Origin: Bacteroidota bacterium
GTDB taxonomy: Bacteria; Bacteroidota; Bacteroidia; Bacteroidales; Paludibacteraceae
DNA length: 36,764 nt
NCBI GenBank assembly: GCA_023459355.1
Contig: JAEWUM010000047.1
Span: 1 to 36,764, forward strand
Direction: 5' to 3'
The position numbers and the translations under genes are program-made. The notes beneath the pieces are model-generated. The model saw only the letters and a program-made list of their open reading frames with translations, made no database searches and was not told the origin of the DNA. Every line of letters starts with the position of its first letter. Position 1 is the first letter of the stretch. Shown here in pieces: positions 31,586 to 36,764 of this stretch.

Positions 31586-33886
31586 ATGGCTAAATTAAGT
31601 AAAGACGATGCATTGAAGTATCACTCACAGGGTAAGCCCGGTAAGATTGAAGTTGTTCCCACCAAACCATACAGTTCTCAACGTGATTTATCACTGGCCT
31701 ATTCACCGGGAGTGGCGGAACCTTGCCTGGAAATCGAAAAAAATCCTGAAACGGCTTATGAATATACCGCTAAAGGGAATCTGGTGGCTGTTATTTCGAA
31801 TGGTACGGCTGTGTTGGGACTTGGCGACATCGGCGCTATGGCCGGTAAGCCTGTGATGGAAGGGAAAGGGCTGTTGTTCAAGATTTTTGCCGGAATCGAT
31901 GTGTTTGATATTGAAGTCAATGAGAAAGATCCTGAAAAATTTATTCAGGTAGTTAAAGCCATTTCTCCTACTTTCGGAGGAATCAACCTGGAAGATATCA
32001 AAGCACCGGAATGTTTTGAGATTGAGGAGAGGCTGAAAAATGAGCTGGATATTCCAATCATGCACGACGACCAGCATGGAACGGCCATTATTTCGGCTGC
32101 AGGTTTGCTCAATGCCCTGGAATTAACCGGTAAAAAAATAGAAGAGATAAAAATAGTGGTGAACGGTGCAGGTGCCGCTGCAAATTCGTGTACACAATTG
32201 TATATGATGTTGGGCGCTAAACTGGAAAATATCGTGATGGTGGATTCGAAGGGTGTTATCAATACAAAACGTACCGATCTGAATAACCGAAAGAAACCAT
32301 TTGCTACTTCCCGTGATATTTCTACACTCGCAGAAGCTGTTGCTGGTTCTGATGTGTTTCTGGGGCTGTCGGTAGCCGGTGTATTGTCTAAAGAAATGGT
32401 TAAGTCGATGAATGATAAACCAATTGTGTTTGCGCTGGCCAATCCGAATCCGGAAATTTCTTATGAAGATGCTATGTCGGCCCGTCCCGATATTATTTTT
32501 GCAACGGGTCGTTCCGACCATCCCAACCAGATTAACAACGTGCTTGGTTTTCCTTATATTTTCCGTGGCGCTCTTGATGTACGGGCAAAATGCATTAACG
32601 AGGAAATGAAGATTGCCGCGGTGCGCGCCATTGCCGAACTTACTAAAAAAGCGGTACCCGATGTGGTGAATGCAGCTTATAACATTAAACGGTTAACTTT
32701 CGGAACGGAATATATCATTCCCAAACCCCTTGATCCTCGTTTGCTGACGACGGTGGCTCCGGCTGTAGCTAAAGCAGCCATGGAGTCGGGAGTTGCCCGT
32801 AAAAACATCGAAGACTGGAATGCTTACAACGATCGCCTGCGCGATCTGATGGGAAGTGACAATAAGATGCTTCGTCGTTTCTATGAGATTGCCCGTCAGA
32901 ATCCTAAACGGGTAGTGTTCTCCGAATCGAATCACCTGAATATGCTAAAAGCTGCCGAAGCAGCTCTGGCAGAAAAGATATGTTATCCGGTATTGCTGGG
33001 TAATGAAGAGAAAATCGGCAATATTGCCGCCGAAAACCACATTGATCTGACCGGTATCGAAATCATTAATTTGCGTCACGACCGGGAAGAAACCCGTCGT
33101 ATCCGTTATGCCCGTTACCTGGCAGAAAAAAGAGGCAGGGAAGGTATGACCTTCGACGAAGCTTACGAGAAAATGTACGAACGCAACTATTTCGGTATGA
33201 TGATGGTGGAAACCGGAGAAGCTGACGCGCTGATTACCGGTGTGTATTCCCGCTATGCCGATTCGGTGAAAGCTGCCAAAGAAGTGGTGGGTATTCGCGA
33301 CGGACTCAACCACATCGGTGCTATGCACATCATGAATACCAAGAAAGGAGTCTTTTTCTTAGCTGATACTTTATTTAACCGTCACCCTACCACCGAAACT
33401 CTGATCGATATCACCAAACTGACTTATAATACAGTGAAATTCTTCAATCATGAGCCGGTTATGGCCATGTTGTCGTACTCCAACTTCGGTTCGGTACAGA
33501 GTGGCAGCCCAGCTAGCGTACATGAGGTAGTGCGTACCTTCCACGAGCAATTCCCGGAAATTTGTGTGGATGGTGAAATGCAGGTGACATTTGCCCTGAA
33601 TCAGCAGTTGCGCGATGAGAAATTTCCGTTCTCCAAATTGAAAGGTAAAAAGGTGAACACGCTCATTTTTCCCAACCTGAGTTCAGCCAATACAGCTTAT
33701 AAAATGTTGATCGAAATGGGACTGGCCGATACCATCGGTCCGATTCAGATGGGATTAAACAAACCCATCCACATTGTCGATGTTGAAAGTTCCGTTCGCG
33801 ACATTGTCAACATCACGGCTGTGGCAGTACTCGATGCTATGGTAAATGAGCAGCGGGAATGGAACGTAAAGGTGCAGGAGTTGTAG
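31586..33886 (+). CDS. maeB: NADP-dependent malic enzyme with C-terminal phosphotransacetylase-like domain
   Basis: The 766-residue protein decarboxylates malate to pyruvate with NADP+. The malic domain (1 to about 430) has RDLSLAYSPGVAEPCLEI, the catalytic KGLLFKIFAGIDVFDIEV block, metal ligands in GGINLEDIKAPECFEIE and IMHDDQHGTA, and the cofactor motif VVNGAGAAANSC. The C-terminal part (about 430-766; FVSE-like RVVFSESNHLNMLKAA, VMAMLSYSNFGS-like segment, and GLNKPIHIVD) resembles phosphate acetyltransferase, as in all large MaeB proteins; that domain is thought to regulate the enzyme. Length is normal. The gene is divergent from recF and 44 bp upstream of mntP. Confidence 0.96.
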   Translation: MAKLSKDDALKYHSQGKPGKIEVVPTKPYSSQRDLSLAYSPGVAEPCLEIEKNPETAYEYTAKGNLVAVISNGTAVLGLGDIGAMAGKPVMEGKGLLFKIFAGIDVFDIEVNEKDPEKFIQVVKAISPTFGGINLEDIKAPECFEIEERLKNELDIPIMHDDQHGTAIISAAGLLNALELTGKKIEEIKIVVNGAGAAANSCTQLYMMLGAKLENIVMVDSKGVINTKRTDLNNRKKPFATSRDISTLAEAVAGSDVFLGLSVAGVLSKEMVKSMNDKPIVFALANPNPEISYEDAMSARPDIIFATGRSDHPNQINNVLGFPYIFRGALDVRAKCINEEMKIAAVRAIAELTKKAVPDVVNAAYNIKRLTFGTEYIIPKPLDPRLLTTVAPAVAKAAMESGVARKNIEDWNAYNDRLRDLMGSDNKMLRRFYEIARQNPKRVVFSESNHLNMLKAAEAALAEKICYPVLLGNEEKIGNIAAENHIDLTGIEIINLRHDREETRRIRYARYLAEKRGREGMTFDEAYEKMYERNYFGMMMVETGEADALITGVYSRYADSVKAAKEVVGIRDGLNHIGAMHIMNTKKGVFFLADTLFNRHPTTETLIDITKLTYNTVKFFNHEPVMAMLSYSNFGSVQSGSPASVHEVVRTFHEQFPEICVDGEMQVTFALNQQLRDEKFPFSKLKGKKVNTLIFPNLSSANTAYKMLIEMGLADTIGPIQMGLNKPIHIVDVESSVRDIVNITAVAVLDAMVNEQREWNVKVQEL

Positions 33887-33930
33887 TGGACCGAACAACA
33901 CGTTATAAAACACGATAAAATGAGGTTTTA

Positions 33931-34485
33931 ATGGGAGTTCCCGAGATGATTCTTTTAGGTTTAGGTCTGTCTTTTGATACTTTTGCTGTATCGGTTTCGA
34001 CCGGCTTGTTGAAAAATTCGATTCGCTTTTGGCAGGGCGTCAGGGTCGCAGTTGTGTTGGCTTTTTTTCAGGCCTTAATGCCCCTTTTAGGGTGGTATGG
34101 CGGTTCTCAGGTTGCAGCATATATCTCAGGGATAGATCATTGGATTGCTTTTGGATTGTTGTCGGTCGTGGGTGTCAAAATGATAATTGAGGCGTTTAAA
34201 GCTGAAGAAGAAAAAAAGAACAATTCCTTATCGTTCAGGGTGCTTGTCGTGATGGGAATAGCAACCAGTATGGATGCTTTGGTTGTTGGCGTAAGCCTCG
34301 CTTTTTTTGAGATTAAAATATTGCAGTCAATCATTATTATTGGCTTTATAACATTTCTGGCAGCCATGATAGGGATGTTGATAGGGAAGAGTTCCAATAA
34401 AAAATCCGGTAAAAAGATTGAGATTGTGGGAGGGTTGCTCTTAATCGGAATAGGGTTGAAAATACTCATGGAGCATATTATTTAG
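33931..34485 (+). CDS. mntP: Manganese efflux pump MntP
   Basis: The 184-residue protein has six predicted membrane helices in two related halves, each with the family's key Asp: Asp16 in GLSFDTFAVSVSTG and Asp115 in IATSMDALVVGVSLAF. MntP exports Mn2+ across the inner membrane. The 44-bp gap after maeB is too short for a Mn-sensing yybP-ykoY riboswitch, so it may be read through from maeB or use a short promoter of its own. Confidence 0.93.
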   Translation: MGVPEMILLGLGLSFDTFAVSVSTGLLKNSIRFWQGVRVAVVLAFFQALMPLLGWYGGSQVAAYISGIDHWIAFGLLSVVGVKMIIEAFKAEEEKKNNSLSFRVLVVMGIATSMDALVVGVSLAFFEIKILQSIIIIGFITFLAAMIGMLIGKSSNKKSGKKIEIVGGLLLIGIGLKILMEHII

Positions 34486-34530
34486 TCTCCAGAGTTATAA
34501 TTCATAGATCGAAAGCAACGCAACTGTTGT

Positions 34531-34562
34531 GCACTTATGGGAAACCTCTATATCTATAAGTG
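34531..34562. repeat. Small inverted repeat downstream of mntP
   Basis: CACTTAT and ATAAGTG form a 7-bp stem with a loop of about 17 bases between mntP and the secreted protein gene. It is not followed by a T-run, so a terminator role is doubtful. Confidence 0.35.
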
Positions 34563-34638
34563 TAAACAGCAAGGAAAACCTGCATTAAATTTTACAGGAA
34601 AGGTCGTCAGGCATCTTTAAACTTAACTTAATAATATC

Positions 34639-35691
34639 ATGAAAAAAATGCTCCTAATCATTCCTGCTCTTGCGATTTTTGTGTTCGCAAAAGCAAATCC
34701 TCTGGTTCCTCCAAGCGTGGTCCTGTCTGAAATTGCATTTGATGCTAACAACAACTGGGTTCTTGAACTTCAAACCTTTGATGGTGGCCCTTATATGATG
34801 ATTGACAGTATTCAGATTGAAACTTCAACCGGTTTATCCCTGTTGAAAAATATCCATTACACGACCCCCTATATTATCATTGTTCGCAACGATAGTTTGA
34901 CTTCACCGTTGAATATAAATCCCCTGGGTGATAGTGTTCAGGTTACATATTTCTTTTACGCATACCCTATTGTCACAAGTTCTGTCGTGTTCGGGAATTG
35001 TGATGGGTCAAGAATTCGCGGAACTAAAACAGGGGAGTCGATTGCCGGAGTTCCGCCGCATTTTAATTACTCCAGATTATACAGTCTGGATAAAAGTCCG
35101 ACAATAGGGATTGAAAATGACACAACGGGTATGTGTTGTACGATGAAAGGTAACATATATGATATGAACAACGAATTGTTGAACATACCAGGCGGAAAGT
35201 TTGAATTTTATTATTGCCCGGCGGGTTTTTATTCGAAAGCGGATGGATCATACACAGCCAGGATGTATAGTTTTAAGAATACAATAACAACTTTGTTTTA
35301 TTATACTTCAGAAAACAAAGGCCAGTGGTTGAATATTAAACCGATTCATGTTGAGGGAAACCCCGATTCAATCATCGAAATGGATATTTATTTAAAAAGT
35401 CCTCTTTCAGATGTGGAGCTTATTGAGTATGGCTCTTCATCTGTTTTGAAAATTTATCCTAATCCGGCTGTAACATCTTCGTTTAATTACGAGGTATCCA
35501 TTCCTGTTAAATCTGCTGAAAGTTTTTTGGAGTTAATGAGTGCAAATGGACAGCAGGTAGGCCTTTTTAATCTGTTTGAAAATTCGGGTAAGATCAATCT
35601 TCCTGCAAATTTACCGGCAGGTAATTACACCGTTCGATTATTCGTGAAGAAAAAACATTATGCAACCCAGAAGTTAATTATTTCAAAATAA
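34639..35691 (+). CDS. Secreted protein with T9SS-type sorting domain, function unknown
   Basis: The 350-residue protein has a signal peptide (MKKMLLIIPALAIFVFAKA, cleavage near residue 20). The C-terminal about 80 residues (SSVLKIYPNPAV, then GKINLPANLPAGNYTVRLFV, ending YATQKLIISK) are a clear type A T9SS sorting domain, so the protein should reach the cell surface or medium. The middle has repeated beta-rich segments and Cys residues (MCCTMKGNIYD) and a short SGEI-like start (VVLSEIAFDANNNWVLELQ) reminiscent of lamin-tail-like or surface beta domains; I do not claim a family. The stop overlaps the next start by one base, so the two genes are coupled. Confidence 0.82.
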   Translation: MKKMLLIIPALAIFVFAKANPLVPPSVVLSEIAFDANNNWVLELQTFDGGPYMMIDSIQIETSTGLSLLKNIHYTTPYIIIVRNDSLTSPLNINPLGDSVQVTYFFYAYPIVTSSVVFGNCDGSRIRGTKTGESIAGVPPHFNYSRLYSLDKSPTIGIENDTTGMCCTMKGNIYDMNNELLNIPGGKFEFYYCPAGFYSKADGSYTARMYSFKNTITTLFYYTSENKGQWLNIKPIHVEGNPDSIIEMDIYLKSPLSDVELIEYGSSSVLKIYPNPAVTSSFNYEVSIPVKSAESFLELMSANGQQVGLFNLFENSGKINLPANLPAGNYTVRLFVKKKHYATQKLIISK

Positions 35692-36257
35692 TGGGAAAGT
35701 TTCTGTTTTGGACTTGTTTGTTTTTCTTCTCCTCTAATTTGCATATCCGGGCGCAAAATCAAGTGTCTTTTTACGAGGAATATATAGATTTTACGTTGGA
35801 TAGTAATTGTTTTTGCATTAATGGGATTTATTCATTCTGTAATGCATCCGACAAAGCTGTTAATCAGAGTATTATCTTTCCGTTTGCCTGTAGAACTGCT
35901 GAAATAGACTCAGTCAGCATTGTAAATATGAATACGCGCGAACCGATTTTTTATCGTAAGTCGGATTGTTCCGTTCACTTCAGTTTTATGCTTCCGGCAA
36001 AAGATTCTGTCGATATTCATATTTATTACCGGCAAAGAAGCGCAACTAACAACAAATATATCCTTACATCAACTCAATCCTGGGGTAAGCCTTTGGAAAA
36101 GGCAATCTATACGTTAACAGTTAATGATGATATAAGAATAAAACATTTTTCCTACAGTCCTGATGATGTTCAACAAACAAAGAATCACATTGTATATTAC
36201 TGGAGGAAGAAGCGTTTTATGCCGGAGGTGGATTTTGAGGTTGTTTTAGATAATTAG
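35691..36257 (+). CDS. Secreted protein of unknown function, coupled to the T9SS cargo gene
   Basis: The 188-residue protein has a signal peptide (FLFWTCLFFFSSNLHIRAQ, cleavage after about residue 21) and no lipobox or T9SS sorting end, so it is probably periplasmic or exported by another route. The mature part is beta-rich (EYIDFTLDSNCFCINGIYSFCN, VDIHIYYRQRS) and contains four Cys. No family recognised. Its start overlaps the stop of the preceding gene by one base (TAATG), which suggests a shared transcript and perhaps a shared function. Confidence 0.7.
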   Translation: MGKFLFWTCLFFFSSNLHIRAQNQVSFYEEYIDFTLDSNCFCINGIYSFCNASDKAVNQSIIFPFACRTAEIDSVSIVNMNTREPIFYRKSDCSVHFSFMLPAKDSVDIHIYYRQRSATNNKYILTSTQSWGKPLEKAIYTLTVNDDIRIKHFSYSPDDVQQTKNHIVYYWRKKRFMPEVDFEVVLDN

Positions 36258-36698
36258 ATGTAAATAATTATTTATGAATTTATCTTATTGGAACATCTTG
36301 ATAAGTAAGCTGATTTATTGCGTAATTTAAAAAAAATCTGAGAATCCTATCAAAATATTATTTTTTGTATATATCTTTGGGCATAAAATGTAGTTTATAC
36401 ATCCTGAAATGTATTTGTTTTTAATTGTTGTTGTCTGGTAAAGTTTATATAATTGGTTTTGTCATTTCGAACAAAGAGAGAAATCTAAGTATTAAACCTG
36501 ATAAATGATTACAGGATATTGCTGAAATTAAATCTGATATTGCTAAACCTTATTTTTTAGAGCATATTATTCTTTTCTGTGCAGTCAAAATAAATATACT
36601 TTTGACAGACCAACAGTAAATGAAGACTATGAAATAAATAATAGACATTATTTCGATTAATATTATATATCGCTGTAATTCAGCGAAACTCTCAAATT
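36258..36698. other. Non-coding region at the right end
   Basis: No gene is supported here. A TATCTTTG box at 36372-36379 matches the -7 consensus but has no -33 partner. A dispersed repeat is at 36461-36486, and a 5-bp hairpin CGCTG-TAATT-CAGCG is at 36671-36685. Confidence 0.5.
36461..36486. repeat. Dispersed GTCATTTCGAAC-type repeat
   Basis: GTCATTTCGAACAAAGAGAG followed by AAATCT is a degenerate member of the repeat type also seen at 4704-4729 and 23163-23190. Confidence 0.5.
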
Positions 36699-36764
36699 AT
36701 GGAGTCCACAAGCAAGTTCCATGACCAAGTCGTCGAAACCAAACTTGTGACATCTGAAACGATC
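36699..36764 (+). CDS. Possible partial ORF running off the window
   Basis: An ATG at 36699 opens 22 codons (MESTSKFHDQVVETKLVTSE, then TI) without a stop at the window edge. Base composition rises in GC compared with the preceding 400 bp, which suggests coding sequence. A small hairpin lies 14 bp upstream. Too short to assign to a family; a transposase is one possibility. Confidence 0.35.
   Translation, partial: MESTSKFHDQVVETKLVTSETI

Noticed and set aside
33887..33930. Mn-sensing yybP-ykoY riboswitch before mntP
   Set aside because: The gap after maeB is 44 bp, too short for this RNA.

Overview
The window reads as chromosomal DNA of an anaerobic, fermentative member of the Bacteroidota, most likely Bacteroidales. 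Supporting signs are a type B ribosomal protein L31, a DUF4924 gene, two secreted proteins with C-terminal domains resembling the type IX secretion (T9SS) sorting signal, a class II (B12-dependent) ribonucleotide reductase, a fused malic enzyme/phosphotransacetylase, and several promoters of the Bacteroidota form (TTTG, about 20 bp, TAnnTTTG). I cannot name a genus. No rRNA, tRNA or CRISPR array was seen.

Layout. 1-7.7 kb: rpmE2, then a minus-strand block with a secreted M6-like metalloprotease, a family 4 glycosyltransferase overlapping a polysaccharide deacetylase, and uvrA. 7.7-8.75 kb: an IS200-like (RAYT-type) transposase preceded by five tandem copies of a structured 79-bp repeat and followed by one inverted copy. 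8.8-11.1 kb: rplY-pth-hslR and a DUF4924 gene. 11.1-15.6 kb: rfbA-rfbC-rfbD (dTDP-rhamnose; rfbB is not in the window) followed by a GT39/ArnT-like membrane glycosyltransferase and a GtrA-like protein, a plausible surface glycan unit. 15.7-18.8 kb: an AT-rich island of small lipoprotein and membrane protein genes of unknown function, with three same-orientation copies of a 130-bp four-hairpin element. 18.85-19.25 kb: two adjacent, unrelated tandem arrays with almost the same period (22.3 and 23 bp).

19.4-25 kb: an NAD(P)-linked [FeFe]-hydrogenase locus made of a NuoE-like subunit, a NuoF-like subunit fused to a GltD/NfnB-like NADPH:FAD module, and the catalytic [FeFe] subunit. Together these suggest H2 cycling with NAD(H), NADP(H) and possibly ferredoxin. 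The maturases HydEFG are not in the window. 25.3-34.5 kb: ordinary housekeeping genes (orphan OmpR-type regulator, AGCS amino acid symporter, nrdJ, recF, maeB, mntP). 34.6-36.3 kb: a pair of overlapping secreted-protein genes of unknown function. 36.3-36.8 kb: mostly non-coding, with a possible partial ORF at the edge.

The most unusual material is the repeat content: the twin arrays upstream of the hydrogenase promoter, the 130-bp element whose arms covary between copies, the transposase-linked array that starts at a predicted promoter, and heptanucleotide arrays that have entered the 3' end of uvrA and the leader of the rfb operon. The NuoF-GltD fusion is the most interesting protein-level feature.
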